From assembly GCA_947628815.1 (NCBI GenBank), contig CANRBJ010000001.1, forward strand, positions 1-64,000: a stretch of 64,000 nucleotides of DNA. Direction: 5' to 3'. How positions within the stretch are numbered: position 1 is the stretch's first letter; each line of letters starts with the position of its first letter. This document shows, piece by piece, positions 9,405 to 19,693 of this stretch. The notes under the pieces were generated by a model, which was given only the letters and a program-made list of their open reading frames with translations, had not been told where the DNA came from and did not search any database. A program made the translations under genes and the position numbers. Source of the DNA: an uncultured Clostridia bacterium (GTDB lineage Bacteria; Bacillota; Clostridia; TANB77; CAG-508).

Positions 9405-10426
9405 TATTGTATAAACATAGCATCTCCAAAACTAAAAAACCTGTATTTTTGTTTTACCGCTTCGTTATATGCATGCATTATATAATCTTTTCCTGCGAGT
9501 GCTGAAACTAGCATTAAAAGTGTAGATTGTGGTAAATGAAAGTTTGTAATTAGTGCATCTAAACATTTAAATTTGTATCCTGGATAAATAAAAATTTTTG
9601 TATTCCCTTCACATTCTTTTACCATACCATTTTCATCTGAAATCGTCTCTAATACTCTACAAGAAGTTGTTCCCACCGCAATAACTCTTTTTTTATTTTG
9701 CTTTGCTTTGTTTATTTTATCTGCATCTTCTTTTTTTATAAAAAAATGCTCTTCATGCATTACATGATTTTCTACTTTTTCTTCTTTTACTGGTCTAAAT
9801 GTTCCAATTCCTACATGTAATGTAACATTTGCAATTTCTACTTGTTTTTGTTTTATTTTTTCTAGTAGTTCTTCTGTAAAGTGAAGCCCTGCAGTTGGAG
9901 CTGCAGCAGATCCTTCGTAACTTGCATATACTGTTTGATATCGATTTTTTTCCTTTAACTCTTCATGTATATATGGTGGAAGTGGCATAAGCCCAATTTT
10001 ATCTAGTATTTCATTAAAAATTCCTTCATAATGAAACTCTACTTTTCTTGTTCCACCTTGCATAACTTCTAAAATTTCTGCTTCTAATATTCCTTCTCCA
10101 AAAACAACTTTTGTACCCACATGCAACTTATTTCCTGGCCTTACAATCGCTTCCCATATATCTTTTTGTATATTATTTAAAAGTAAAAATTCAACATTTG
10201 CTCCTGTTTCCTTTTTTCCGTAAATCCTCGCTGGTATTACTTTTGTATTATTTCTAACTAAACAATCTCCTGGTTGTAAATAATCTAAAATATCTTTGAA
10301 TGTTTTATGCTCTATTGTTTTTTCATTCCTATTTAATACCATTAATCTTGATTCATCTCTTTTTAAAATTGGAGTTTGTGCAATTAGTTCTTCTGGGAGT
10401 TCGTAATTAAATTCTGATACATTCAT
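9404..10426 (-). CDS. queA: tRNA preQ1(34) S-adenosylmethionine ribosyltransferase-isomerase QueA
   Basis: This 340-aa protein is full length for QueA. QueA transfers the ribosyl moiety of S-adenosylmethionine to preQ1 in tRNA to give epoxyqueuosine. Family signatures are visible: the N-terminal [25 protein letters not shown], the central [16 protein letters not shown], the THLHVGxGTFRPV-like segment ([15 protein letters not shown]), and [20 protein letters not shown] near the end. GGAG lies about 10 nt before the ATG. It starts 1 bp after the stop of the upstream metallopeptidase-like gene, so the two are probably co-transcribed despite unrelated roles. No tgt or queG neighbour is present in the window. 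Confidence 0.97.
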   Translation of the reverse strand: MNVSEFNYELPEELIAQTPILKRDESRLMVLNRNEKTIEHKTFKDILDYLQPGDCLVRNNTKVIPARIYGKKETGANVEFLLLNNIQKDIWEAIVRPGNKLHVGTKVVFGEGILEAEILEVMQGGTRKVEFHYEGIFNEILDKIGLMPLPPYIHEELKEKNRYQTVYASYEGSAAAPTAGLHFTEELLEKIKQKQVEIANVTLHVGIGTFRPVKEEKVENHVMHEEHFFIKKEDADKINKAKQNKKRVIAVGTTSCRVLETISDENGMVKECEGNTKIFIYPGYKFKCLDALITNFHLPQSTLLMLVSALAGKDYIMHAYNEAVKQKYRFFSFGDAMFIQ

Positions 10427-10427
10427 A

Positions 10428-11813
10428 TTAGCTATTCTCCTTTTTATGCATTATCAAATTATTTGCATTGTTAAATGCTTTTGTTATTAGCATTTTTATT
10501 TGTTCAAATATATTACTTGGTTCATCAAATTCATCTAATTTTAATGAAAATTTAAAATCTTCTTCATGGTTTGGTTTAAGCTTAAAAACATTACTATTTA
10601 ATCCTATATAACCACTACTTGTTTTTATTTCGCAATTCATATAATCTTCATACCATTTTTTTAAGCCTATAATTTTTTCATCCTTATATCCATAATTTGC
10701 ATAATCGTGAAGCTCTGGTCTTTCATAACCATATTCTTTACAATTTCTTTCAAGTGTATGTAAAAATTCATGAATAAATACTTCTTCTGGAAATGTGTTT
10801 ATGCTAGCATTATATTTATATGTATAACTTCCTGAACTATTAGGTAAACGAATATTTGAAAAACCTATTCCTAAATAATCCATTCCACCAAGTCCTATCC
10901 AATCATACACAGGTATGTCTTTTTGATGCTCATTATCTCCCAATCGTACACATATGTATATATGGTCGTAATCTTTCTGTGTTAAATATGGTTTCATTAC
11001 TTTTTTTACATTTTCTGGTGCTACAAAGTATCCATTTTCTGTATCATATGATAGTGATGTAATTGGTTCATCAATTGTAATAACGTCATATGATACTTTC
11101 ATTTTATTATTAGATAATTGTTCACAAGCTGTTTTAAATCTACTCATATTTTGTTTCATATCTGTAATATCTTCGTTACTCATATTTAAACGAATGTGAT
11201 TTTTTTGACCATTTTTTTCTACTTCTACATCTGTATTTTTTATTATAAAGCAGGCAAAATTCCAATTATTATCAAGTGTTTCAGACCCTTCTTCTATGGA
11301 AAAATCTGAAAACCATGCTGTTCCTGTACAGTTATCATCATATCCACCTAGCCTAAACCCTAAATTGACACTTGTTCTATTTTTTGAATTAAAAATAAAT
11401 TCTAACTTTTGCCAGTCAGTTGTTCCTGTAACACTTTCTGATTTTTCAACAGTATCTGCAATACTAATATGCGCACCTGCACTTGATACTTCTTTTAAAG
11501 TTTTTACATTTTCAGTTTTTACCATACAAGTTACTTTATAAGGTGTATTTGGTGTTACGCTAATACTTTTAAAAAACATAGCATCATTTACTTTAGGTGA
11601 TGATATTTTATAACTATTCATTTTTGAATATTTAACTTCACTATCCCTTGAAAATTCTGATGTATATGGAATATATTCTGTTAGTATAAAATCATTAAAA
11701 TTATTATTAATATACTTATTAAATAGTTTTATAGCAACTATAATTAATATAATAAGAACAATAAAATACAATATTCTTGATAAGGTTAGTTTCTCTCTAT
11801 TTTTATTTAACAT
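10428..11813 (-). CDS. Membrane-anchored putative zinc metallopeptidase
   Basis: 461 aa with an N-terminal membrane anchor (about residues 12-32, [18 protein letters not shown]), so the bulk should be outside the cell. Residues about 45-185 look like a jelly-roll carbohydrate-binding-type module (repeated aromatic and Gly strands, [24 protein letters not shown]). The C-terminal part contains HEFLHTLER (about 350), an HExxH zinc-protease motif, with a further downstream His (ELHDYANYG) as a possible third ligand. AGGAG precedes the ATG. No exact family is recognised; a cell-surface or cell-wall peptidase is an inference. It is transcribed into queA. Confidence 0.75.
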   Translation of the reverse strand: MLNKNREKLTLSRILYFIVLIILIIVAIKLFNKYINNNFNDFILTEYIPYTSEFSRDSEVKYSKMNSYKISSPKVNDAMFFKSISVTPNTPYKVTCMVKTENVKTLKEVSSAGAHISIADTVEKSESVTGTTDWQKLEFIFNSKNRTSVNLGFRLGGYDDNCTGTAWFSDFSIEEGSETLDNNWNFACFIIKNTDVEVEKNGQKNHIRLNMSNEDITDMKQNMSRFKTACEQLSNNKMKVSYDVITIDEPITSLSYDTENGYFVAPENVKKVMKPYLTQKDYDHIYICVRLGDNEHQKDIPVYDWIGLGGMDYLGIGFSNIRLPNSSGSYTYKYNASINTFPEEVFIHEFLHTLERNCKEYGYERPELHDYANYGYKDEKIIGLKKWYEDYMNCEIKTSSGYIGLNSNVFKLKPNHEEDFKFSLKLDEFDEPSNIFEQIKMLITKAFNNANNLIMHKKENS

Positions 11814-11825
11814 TTGTACTCTCCT

Positions 11826-11862
11826 AAAAAAAATCTAGTATTATTATACTAGATTTTTTTTT
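11826..11862 (-). terminator. Rho-independent terminator
   Basis: Arms AAAATCTAGTA and TACTAGATTTT flank a short loop. A and T runs lie outside the stem on both sides, so it can end the transcript of the 117-aa gene upstream. Confidence 0.75.
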
Positions 11863-11875
11863 AAAATACAATATA

Positions 11876-12229
11876 TTAATTCATATCAATATTATTTATT
11901 AATTCCTCACATTCTTTCCAATTAGAAACTTTTAAGCACTCATAATCCTTTTGCAATTTATTTAATATTTGTAATGTATTATCTTTTGAATCTAAATCTG
12001 CTACAATTATATCTTTTATGTACTCTTCTTTCCCGTATAATAATCGAAATAAAATTCCTCGTAAAAATCCTTCTATTTTCGTTTCTTGATTTTTTACTGC
12101 AATAATAACATAAATTCCATCACTTCTTAAATTTGTATATGAACATATATACATAATGCTCTTTATTATTTCAAATAAACCATATATTGCAAGAGTCCAT
12201 AAAACACCATTAACAACAAAACTCCACAT
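11876..12229 (-). CDS. Small membrane-anchored protein with GT2-like fold segment
   Basis: 117 aa preceded by GGAGG at good spacing. An N-terminal hydrophobic segment (about 5-30) is followed by YVIIAVKNQETKIEGFLRGI and then DIIVADLDSKDNTLQIL. These resemble the start of a family 2 glycosyltransferase fold (substrate-approach strand and a DxD-like DLDSKDNT). The rest of a real glycosyltransferase is missing, so it is probably a small conserved clostridial protein rather than an enzyme. It stands alone between terminators. Confidence 0.65.
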   Translation of the reverse strand: MWSFVVNGVLWTLAIYGLFEIIKSIMYICSYTNLRSDGIYVIIAVKNQETKIEGFLRGILFRLLYGKEEYIKDIIVADLDSKDNTLQILNKLQKDYECLKVSNWKECEELINNIDMN

Positions 12230-12331
12230 ATAATTTCCTCCTGCTGTATTTTATGATTTTTATTTATTTTATGTTCATAGTTTTGCATACTATAGATAGC
12301 ATATTAATTTTTTATGACATTTTGGTAACAT

Positions 12332-12361
12332 TTGCTTTTTAGCTAATATTTTTAGTATAAT
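12332..12361 (+). promoter_or_regulatory. Putative sigma-A promoter for YcxB-like gene
   Basis: TTGCTT (12332-12337) and TATAAT (12356-12361) are separated by 18 bp and lie about 44 bp upstream of the ATG at 12405. Confidence 0.55.
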
Positions 12362-12404
12362 AATTTTAGTAATATATTAATTTTTGAAGGGATTATTCTT
12401 TACA

Positions 12405-12912
12405 ATGAACAAATTATTTGAAAATACAACTACATATACTTATGAATTATACCAAGAATTCGTAAAATTTCACAACGAAAAATATAACTTAAGGTACCAT
12501 TTATACACTATATTGATGCTTGCTTTAATTATATTTTGTATGATTTCGCAATTTTTATATGACCGCATTCTTCTAGGAATCGCTTTTATTATTGTTATGG
12601 TGTTTTTCTTAGTTTACCGTGTTTTTCATCCTTATTTTTTTGTAAAAAAAGAGGCTCGGTAGTAATAAGATAAAGAATAATTTAAAAAATACATATTCGT
12701 TTTATAATGACCATATGGAAATAAAAAACAACAATACCATTATTAAAATGAAGTATTATAAATTATATAAAGTATTTGAAACTGAAACTAGTTTTTATTT
12801 ATATATTAATAAAAATTATTCATATGTGCTTGATAAAAATTGTTTCTCTATTGGAAAAGCTGAGGATTTTTATAGATTTATAAAGAAAAAGTTATGGTAT
12901 AAAGTATTTTAA
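12405..12912 (+). CDS. YcxB-like membrane protein with +1 recoding at CGG
   Basis: Residues 1-84 are a cytoplasmic start plus two membrane helices (about 30-70). The zero frame then reads GCT-CGG-TAG and would stop at once. Skipping the C gives GCT-GGT-AGT and the +1 frame continues as SNKIKNNLKNTYSFYNDHMEI to a YcxB-type C-terminal domain (IKMKYYKLYKVFETETSFYL) ending at 12912. The total is 168 aa, normal for YcxB-like proteins. The ATG at 12405 is preferred over the TTG at 12384. The same CGG rule explains ten other genes here, so I treat this as an expressed recoded gene rather than a pseudogene. The function of YcxB proteins is unknown. Confidence 0.8.
12657..12660 (+). other. CGGT +1 recoding site (ycxB-like, codon 85)
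   Basis: In-frame CGG directly followed by TAG in the zero frame. The +1 reading gives GGT (Gly) and the rest of the YcxB domain. It is the case with the shortest zero-frame extension. Confidence 0.85.
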
Positions 12913-12916
12913 TATA

Positions 12917-12960
12917 CAAAAAAATAGAGGTCAGCCCTGCAAGAAATGACCTCCATTTTT
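12917..12960. terminator. Convergent bidirectional terminator
   Basis: The stem ATAGAGGTCA / TGACCTCCAT (one mismatch) with A and T runs outside serves the ycxB-like gene on + and the ABC exporter operon on -. Confidence 0.8.
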
Positions 12961-12964
12961 TGTT

Positions 12965-14809
12965 TTATTCTTCTACTTCCTCAAACTGCGAATTGTATAA
13001 ATCGCTGTAGAATCCACCTTTTTCTAATAATTCTTCGTGTGTTCCTTGTTCTACAATGTCTCCGTGATTCATTACCAAAATTAGGTCTGCATTTTTTATT
13101 GTAGATAGCCTGTGTGCTATTATGAAACTTGTTCTTCCTTTCATTAGGTTATCCATTGCTGATTGTATTCGTTGTTCTGTTCTTGTATCTATTGAACTTG
13201 TTGCTTCATCTAGTATTAAGATTTTGGGGTCTGCTAGTATTACACGGGCTATTGTTAGAAGTTGTTTTTGACCTGCTGATATGTTTGATGATTCTTCATT
13301 TATTACCATATCATATGCTTTTGGGAGTGTTTTAATAAAGTGATGTACATGGGCTGATTTTGCTGCTTCTATTACTTCGGCATCTGTTGCTTCTGGTTTT
13401 CCATATTTTATGTTATCTTTTACTGTTCCTCCAAATAACCATGTATCTTGCAATACCATACCAAAATTTTTTCTTAAATCTGCTCTTGTAAAATCTTTTA
13501 TGTTGTGTCCATCTATTAGAATTGCTCCTTGATTTACATCATAAAATCTCATAAGTAGTTTTACCATTGTTGTTTTTCCTGCTCCTGTTGGACCTACTAT
13601 TGCAATTTTTTGTCCTTGTTTAATCTTAGCATTAAAGTCATTAATAATTATTCTATCTTCATCATATCCAAATTGTACATGATCAAATTCTACATTACCT
13701 TTTACATTTTCTATATTAGCTGTTTTTTCAATATTTTCAACTTCTTCATCTTCTTCTAAAAATTCAAATACTCTTTCTGCTGCTGCTACCATAGATTGTA
13801 GCATTGCAGATACTTGTGCAATTTGATTAATTGGCTGGGTAAATTGCTTATTGTATTGTATAAATGATTGTATGTTTCCTACTGTTATTTTTCCTTTTAT
13901 TGCAAGATATCCTCCAAGAATTGATACTGCAACATATCCAACGTTTCCTATAAAATTCATAATAGGATGCATTAAACCTGATATAAATTGAGATTTCCAG
14001 CCAGATTCATATAATTTTTTATTTGCTTTTTCGAATTCATTAATTGCTTGTTCTTCACCATTGAATGCTTTTACAATAGTGTGTCCACCATATATTTCTT
14101 CTACTTGACCATTTACTTGTGCTAAATAATCTTGTTGAGCTGTAAAGTATTTTTGTGATCTTCCTACTACATTTTTTACAACAAAAATAGTAACAGGTAG
14201 TATAATAATAGATACAAGTGTCATTTCCCAGCTTATTGATATCATCATAATTAAAATTCCAATTAATGTGCAAATTGATGTAATAATTTGCGTAATACTT
14301 TGGTTTAAATTTTGGCTAAGTGTATCTATATCATTTGTTATAATAGATAACACTTCTCCATTTGTTCTTTTATCGAAATATCTCATAGGTAAATGATTTA
14401 TTTTTTTTGCTATGTCATTACGTAATTTATATGTTAATTTTTGCGATACACCTGTCATTGTAAATCCCTGTATTAATGAAAACACTGCACTAATTATGTA
14501 TAGGGTTAATAGTGTTAATAAAATACTTGCAATTTTCCCAAAGTCAATTCCGGAACCACCAGATAATTTACTAACAATTCCGTTAAATATCTCTGTTGTC
14601 GCATTTCCTAGAATTTTAGGTCCTACAATTGAAAATATAGTACTACCAACTGCAAATAAAATAACTATGGTTAATGCGATTTTATATTTTGATAAATATT
14701 CTTTTACAAGTTTTTTCGTTGTTCCTTTAAAATCATTTGCTTTTTCTACTACTACTGGTCCACGTCTTGGTCCCATACGTCTTAAGGGACCGCTTCTATT
14801 TACTGCCAT
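12965..14809 (-). CDS. ABC exporter half-transporter (membrane + ATPase), subunit 2
   Basis: 614 aa: six membrane helices (about 40-340) fused to an ABC ATPase. The ATPase has Walker A (GPTGAGKTTMVKLLMR), Q-loop (LQDTWLFGG), signature NISAGQKQLLTIARVI, Walker B (KILILDEATSS) and the switch His (IIAHRLSTI). The sequence fits one half of a heterodimeric multidrug/lipid-type exporter. It lies 29 bp downstream of the partner gene and is presumably co-transcribed from the palindrome-bearing promoter near 17145. The substrate is unknown. All motifs are intact. Confidence 0.95.
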   Translation of the reverse strand: MAVNRSGPLRRMGPRRGPVVVEKANDFKGTTKKLVKEYLSKYKIALTIVILFAVGSTIFSIVGPKILGNATTEIFNGIVSKLSGGSGIDFGKIASILLTLLTLYIISAVFSLIQGFTMTGVSQKLTYKLRNDIAKKINHLPMRYFDKRTNGEVLSIITNDIDTLSQNLNQSITQIITSICTLIGILIMMISISWEMTLVSIIILPVTIFVVKNVVGRSQKYFTAQQDYLAQVNGQVEEIYGGHTIVKAFNGEEQAINEFEKANKKLYESGWKSQFISGLMHPIMNFIGNVGYVAVSILGGYLAIKGKITVGNIQSFIQYNKQFTQPINQIAQVSAMLQSMVAAAERVFEFLEEDEEVENIEKTANIENVKGNVEFDHVQFGYDEDRIIINDFNAKIKQGQKIAIVGPTGAGKTTMVKLLMRFYDVNQGAILIDGHNIKDFTRADLRKNFGMVLQDTWLFGGTVKDNIKYGKPEATDAEVIEAAKSAHVHHFIKTLPKAYDMVINEESSNISAGQKQLLTIARVILADPKILILDEATSSIDTRTEQRIQSAMDNLMKGRTSFIIAHRLSTIKNADLILVMNHGDIVEQGTHEELLEKGGFYSDLYNSQFEEVEE

Positions 14810-14838
14810 TTTTTACTCCTTTCTTTTTTATATTTATT

Positions 14839-17092
14839 TTACTCTAATTCTTCTTTTGATAATTGTGATAATGCTATTTGAGAATATGTTTCACATGTTT
14901 TCATTAAATCTTCATGTTTTCCAATTCCAACAATCTTTCCTTCATCTAATACAATAATTTGGTCAGCATTTAAAATTGTACTAATTCTTTGTGCAACAAT
15001 AATTACTGTTTTATCTTTAGTAATTTCTGAAAGTGCTGCTCTTAAGTTTGCATCTGTTTTTAAATCTAGTGCTGAAAAGCTATCATCAAACACAAAAATT
15101 TCTGGATCTTTTGCAATAGCTCTTGCAATTGATAAACGTTGTTTTTGACCACCAGATACATTATTTCCACTTTGTGCAATAGCTGATGCATATGTGTTTT
15201 CTTTTGCTTCTATAAATTCTGTTGCTTGAGCAATTCTTGCTGCTTTTTCCATTTGTTCGTCAGTCATATCTGGATTTGAATATTTAATATTTGATTCAAT
15301 TGTTCCAGAGAATAATACTCCTTTTTGAGGAACAAACCCGATTTTTTCTCTTAAATCTTTTGCTTTAACTTCTTTTACATTAACTCCATCTATTAATAAC
15401 TCTCCACCTGTTACATCATAGAAACGTGGAATTAGGTTCACAATAGTAGATTTTCCTGAACCTGTACTTCCTATAATTGCTGTTGTTTCTCCGAGCTTTT
15501 GCTGTAAAGGTTATATCTGTTAATAGTTCTTGGTCTGCATCTGGGTAACGGAATGAAACATTTTTAAATTCAACAAGCCCTGTTTTATTTTTATCAAATT
15601 CTTTTGTTTTTTCTAAATCTTTAATACTTTCATTAGTTTCTAGTACTTCATTTATACGCCTTGCTGATACTGCAGCACGCGGAAGCATAATTGATATCAT
15701 AGATATCATTAAGAAGCTCATTACTATGTGCATTGTATATTGTATAAATGCCATCATATCTCCAACTTGCATAATTCCTTGGTCTATATTATGACCTCCT
15801 ACCCAAATTATTAATAACATAATAGAGTTCATAACGAACATTAGAGCTGGCATCATAATACTCATTGACCTATTAACAAATATATTCGTTTTCATTAAAT
15901 CAACATTTGCATTATCAAATCTTTTTTCTTCTCTTTCTTCTGTATTAAATGCACGAATAACTGGTAACCCTGTTAATATTTCACGGGATACTAAGTTTAA
16001 TTTATCTATTAAATCTTGTAATTTTTTGAATTTTGGCATTGCTACTATAAATAGTGTAAATACAATCGCAATTATTGATAAAATAGCAAATCCTATAATC
16101 CATGCCATACTAGTATCGCTACCTGTAAGTACACGAATAAATCCACCAATTCCCATAATTGGTGCATATACTACTACTCTAAATAACATAGATATTAGCA
16201 TTTGAATTTGTTGAATATCGTTGGTGCTACGCGTGATTAGTGATGCTGTTGAAAAGTTTCTAAATTCTTTATTACTAAATCCTAACACTTTCTTAAACAC
16301 TTTTTGTCTTAATGTTTTTCCAAGTTTTGCTGCTACTTTCGAAGATAATAACATGATTGTAACAGCACATGACATACTAATTAAAGCAATTCCAAGCATT
16401 TGTAGTCCCGCAACAAATATGTAATTGTTTTGTATATTATCAGTGTTAATTCCTAAAGCTTTATATTCTTCTTTTGTTGCAGAAATTGCTGCTTGTGAAA
16501 TCATTGTACCTAATTGTTTATCTATTTGGTCGTTCATAGTTTGTATAAATTCATTTTTTTGTTCCTCTGGCATTTGGTTTAAAATGTCTATTACACTCAT
16601 TTGCTCCATTACTGCTTTTTGCTCTTGTGGTAAATTTGTAAGCATATTTTCTTTTATTTCACTTTGCATTTCTTCATTTGTTATACTGTACGCTATCATA
16701 AATGGCTTAGTTATTATGCTATCTAATTCTTCCTGTTCACTTTTTGTTAAATTTTTTAGAACATATATGCTTTCTTGTTCTATATATTGTTTATCGTTTA
16801 AGTATTTTTTTACTTTCTTTTTAGATTCTTCTGATAGATGTTTTGTATCTAGTTCGTAATAACTTAAAATTTCATCGTCATCTTCTGTAAATAACAATAA
16901 GTTATCCATTTGTGTTTTCCTAATAATAACTGGAGCTACATTTTCTATTCCTCCTGCTTGTATTCCAACATTTACAATTTTTGATGTGTAATTTGGTAGT
17001 TCCAAATCTGCCCATGCTTGAACACATAGTAGCAAAACAATTATTATTACTGATATGCTAGATTTCTTTAGATTTTTTAGTACTTTAAACAT
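14839..17092 (-). CDS. ABC exporter half-transporter, subunit 1, with +1 recoding at CGG
   Basis: Partner of the downstream exporter gene. The first 533 codons encode the membrane domain, with an unusually long extracytoplasmic segment between helices 1 and 2 (about 35-215) seen in clostridial heterodimers. They lead into the ATPase strand LLTDITFTAKA. The zero frame then meets CGG and ends 25 codons later. Reading C-GGA as Gly restores GETTAIIGSTGSGKSTIVNL, a canonical Walker A region, then NVSGGQKQRLSIARAI and FVFDDSFSALD. The full product is 750 aa. The Walker B Glu position is Asp (FDDS), typical of the degenerate site in such heterodimers. Without recoding the subunit would lack its whole nucleotide-binding core. 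Confidence 0.92.
15490..15493 (-). other. CGGA +1 recoding site (ABC exporter, codon 534)
   Basis: Coding-strand context is GCT-CGG-AGA. The +1 reading GGA-GAA-ACA gives the Gly of the conserved G-E-T before the Walker A strand, so Gly rather than Arg is the family-consistent residue. Confidence 0.9.
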
Positions 17093-17124
17093 TTTTTCCT
17101 CCTATTTTTATTTGAATACATAAA

Positions 17125-17167
17125 CACTGTATCTTATTATCATATTCGATACAGTGCAATTTGTCAA
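17125..17167 (-). promoter_or_regulatory. Promoter with overlapping operator palindrome for the ABC exporter
   Basis: On the minus strand TTGACA (17162-17167), a 17-bp spacer and TATGAT (17139-17144) form a strong promoter for the exporter operon. The inverted repeat CACTGTATC (17125-17133) / GATACAGTG (17148-17156) surrounds the -10 element, the usual position for a TetR- or MarR-type repressor. No such repressor gene is next to it. Confidence 0.75.
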
Positions 17168-17195
17168 TATTTGGTTTGTAAAGTTTTTGTGAATT

Positions 17196-18425
17196 TTATA
17201 TATTTTTTATTCTTTCCATTGCCTCTATTGTATTTTCTCTACTTGCAAATGCTGTTAGTCTAAAATATCCTTCCCCACTCGGGCCAAATCCTACTCCTGG
17301 TGTTCCGACAATATTTGCTTTTTCTAATAAGTAATCAAAAAATTCCCATGATGTATATTTTTTTGGCACCTTTAGCCATATGTATGGTGCATTTTTTCCT
17401 CCATATACACTATATCCTGCATTTTTTAAACCTTGTCTTATTATTCTTGCGTTTTCTAAGTAATAATCTATGTTTTCTTTTATTTGAATTTGACCTTCGC
17501 AAGAATATATTGCTTCTGCTGCTCTTTGTGTTATGTATGGTACTCCATTAAATTTCGTACATTGACGTCTATTCCACAATTTGTTTAAATTTACTTCTTT
17601 TCCTTCTTTTGTATATGCTTTTAATTGTTTTGGTATTACTGTGTAAGCACATCTTACTCCAGTAAAACCTGCAGTTTTTGAAAAACTTTTAAATTCTATT
17701 GCTACTTCTTTTGCTCCTTCTATTTCATAAATACTATGTGGTATATTTTCTTCTCTAATAAATGCTTCATATGCGGAATCAAATAGTATAATAGATTTAT
17801 TTTCTTTTGCATATTGAACCCATTTTGAAAGCTCATCTTTTGTAAGGACTGTTCCTGTTGGATTGTTTGGTAAGCACAAATATATCATATCTACTTTTTT
17901 ATTCGGTAACTCTGGTGAAAAATTATTTTCTGCTACTGCTTGCATATATACTATTTTTTCATACTTATTTATTGTAGTATCGTATTTGCCTGCTCTTCCT
18001 GCCATAACATTTGAGTCTAAATAAACAGGATATACTGGGTCAGTAATTGCTATTATGTTATCATTACTAAATATTTCTACAATGTTTCCTGTATCGCATT
18101 TTGCTCCATCTGATACAAATATTTCATCTTTTTGTATTTTAATTCCTTTTGTTTTATAGTCATATTCTACAATTTTTTCTCTTAAGAAATCATAGCCTTG
18201 CTCTGGGCCATAGCCTCTAAAAGTTTCTTTTTTTGCCATTTCATCTGTTGCACTATGTATAGCTTTAATAACTATTGGAGCTAAAGGTAGGCTTACATCT
18301 CCTATTCCTAGTTTAATTATTTTTTTATTTGGATTTTCTTTTGAATACTTTGATACTTTTTTTGCTATTGTAGAAAATAAATAACTATCTTGCAAATCTA
18401 AATAGTTTTCATTAATTCTTATCAT
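17196..18425 (-). CDS. dapL: LL-diaminopimelate aminotransferase
   Basis: 409 aa, full length for DapL. DapL converts tetrahydrodipicolinate directly to LL-diaminopimelate using glutamate and PLP. Family features include [17 protein letters not shown] near residue 40, [29 protein letters not shown], and the PLP lysine in [19 protein letters not shown]. The start overlaps the end of dapF by 14 bp, so the two are translationally coupled and act in consecutive steps. Together with the DNPR-type MurE encoded at 38-39 kb this indicates meso-DAP peptidoglycan and lysine synthesis by the aminotransferase branch. Confidence 0.97.
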   Translation of the reverse strand: MIRINENYLDLQDSYLFSTIAKKVSKYSKENPNKKIIKLGIGDVSLPLAPIVIKAIHSATDEMAKKETFRGYGPEQGYDFLREKIVEYDYKTKGIKIQKDEIFVSDGAKCDTGNIVEIFSNDNIIAITDPVYPVYLDSNVMAGRAGKYDTTINKYEKIVYMQAVAENNFSPELPNKKVDMIYLCLPNNPTGTVLTKDELSKWVQYAKENKSIILFDSAYEAFIREENIPHSIYEIEGAKEVAIEFKSFSKTAGFTGVRCAYTVIPKQLKAYTKEGKEVNLNKLWNRRQCTKFNGVPYITQRAAEAIYSCEGQIQIKENIDYYLENARIIRQGLKNAGYSVYGGKNAPYIWLKVPKKYTSWEFFDYLLEKANIVGTPGVGFGPSGEGYFRLTAFASRENTIEAMERIKNI

Positions 18426-19269
18426 ATATCATTTCTCCTTCAAACACATTTACAGCTGGGCCTGTCATATATATATGATTATTTTGTTTATCCCATTTTA
18501 TTTTTAAATTGCCACCTAATAATTCTACTGTTACCTCATCTTCCACAAGTCCATTTATGTTACAGCAAACCGCCGCAGCACACGCTCCTGTTCCACATGC
18601 AAGTGTTTCACAAGCTCCTCTTTCCCATACTCTCATCTTTATTGTTTGTCTATTTATCACTTCTATAAATTCTATGTTTGCTTTTTTAGGAAAATGTTTA
18701 TCTGTTTCTAAAATACTTCCATATTTTTTTACATCAAAATCATGTAAGTTTTCAACTATTGTTACAGCATGTGGATTTCCCATTGATACACAATTACATA
18801 TAAATTCTTTATCCTCTGCTTGTATCTTTAGTTTTACAATATCTTTTTCCAAATTTTCTTGTAATATCACTGGTATTTCTTCTGCTTTTAATATTGGCGT
18901 TCCCATATCTACTGTTACAGTATCTACCTTATTTTTCTTTAGTTTTAAATCCAATGTTTTAATACCTGCTAATGTATCTATGGTAATGTGTGTTTTTTTT
19001 GTTAATCCCTTATCGTACACAAATTTTCCAACACACCTAATTCCATTACCACACATATCCGCTTCGCTTCCATCCTTGTTGTACATCTTCATCTTGAAAT
19101 CGCAAATATCACTTGCACAAATTAAGATAAGGCCATCTGAACCAACTCCAAAATGTCTGTCGCTAATGCTATGTGCTAATTTTGATACATCATATGGTAG
19201 TTCACATTTTGTACAGTCTACATATACATAATCGTTACCTAACCCTTGCATTTTTGTGAATTTTAACAT
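18412..19269 (-). CDS. dapF: Diaminopimelate epimerase
   Basis: 285 aa. DapF converts LL- to meso-diaminopimelate with two active-site cysteines. Both are present: Cys in [13 protein letters not shown] (about 72-84) and in [13 protein letters not shown] (about 220-232). N-terminal [15 protein letters not shown] is the family start, and GGTGG-like spacing precedes the ATG. It is the first gene of the dapF-dapL unit. The hairpin at 19295-19331 separates it from the upstream prepilin-like gene. Confidence 0.97.
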   Translation of the reverse strand: MLKFTKMQGLGNDYVYVDCTKCELPYDVSKLAHSISDRHFGVGSDGLILICASDICDFKMKMYNKDGSEADMCGNGIRCVGKFVYDKGLTKKTHITIDTLAGIKTLDLKLKKNKVDTVTVDMGTPILKAEEIPVILQENLEKDIVKLKIQAEDKEFICNCVSMGNPHAVTIVENLHDFDVKKYGSILETDKHFPKKANIEFIEVINRQTIKMRVWERGACETLACGTGACAAAVCCNINGLVEDEVTVELLGGNLKIKWDKQNNHIYMTGPAVNVFEGEMIYDKN

Positions 19270-19294
19270 TTTACCACCTCAAAAAAGGTTCATT

Positions 19295-19331
19295 AAAAAA
19301 AGAAGAATGTATTCACATATTCTTCTTTTTT
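19295..19331 (-). terminator. Rho-independent terminator
   Basis: Long arms AAAAAAAGAAGAAT and ATTCTTCTTTTTT with a 10-nt loop. It ends the upstream 76-aa gene and insulates dapF. Confidence 0.8.
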
Positions 19332-19360
19332 AATATATGCAATTTTAAAAATCACTGTTA

Positions 19361-19591
19361 CTAAGTTCCATCTGTAATAATATTATGTTTGTTTAATATA
19401 GTAGTATAAACATCGTCTATATTATTTGTTCCTTCTTCATAAATTTCTTTTATCCTCTGGCTTTCTACTAATTGAGCACTTTCAGTATTTGCACTTAATA
19501 TATACATTCCAACTAAGTACATTACAAAAAATAGCATAGAAATTAACACAAATAACATAATAGAACCTTTTTCTTGTTTTAATATTTTCAT
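19361..19591 (-). CDS. Small single-pass membrane protein, prepilin-like N-terminus
   Basis: 76 aa: a short basic start, then KGSIMLFVLISMLFFVMYLVG as one hydrophobic helix, then a polar tail. The Gly-Ser before the helix resembles prepilin or TadE-type leader sequences, but the usual Glu at +5 is absent and no pilus genes are nearby. It is probably exported or membrane-anchored. The function is unknown. Confidence 0.55.
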   Translation of the reverse strand: MKILKQEKGSIMLFVLISMLFFVMYLVGMYILSANTESAQLVESQRIKEIYEEGTNNIDDVYTTILNKHNIITDGT

Positions 19592-19693
19592 TTGTTTCCT
19601 CCACGTTTTAGGATTTTTTGTTTATTATATATTATGTTTTGTTTTTATTCAAGTTATTTTTAATTTTATGTTTTCAAATTTTATAGTTTTATA

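Noticed and set aside
12641..12651. Programmed -1 slippage at the A7 run (AAAAAAAG) in the ycxB-like gene
   Set aside because: The continuation is in the +1, not -1, frame, and the CGG-TAG ten bases later explains the join exactly as in the other genes.
15416..15500. Treating the ABC exporter, holB, murG, rsmH, ftsW, purN, yhaN and glucan synthase as simple pseudogenes or separate split genes
   Set aside because: All breaks share in-frame CGG with an exact +1 continuation and otherwise intact motifs, including essential genes, so independent decay is not a reasonable explanation.
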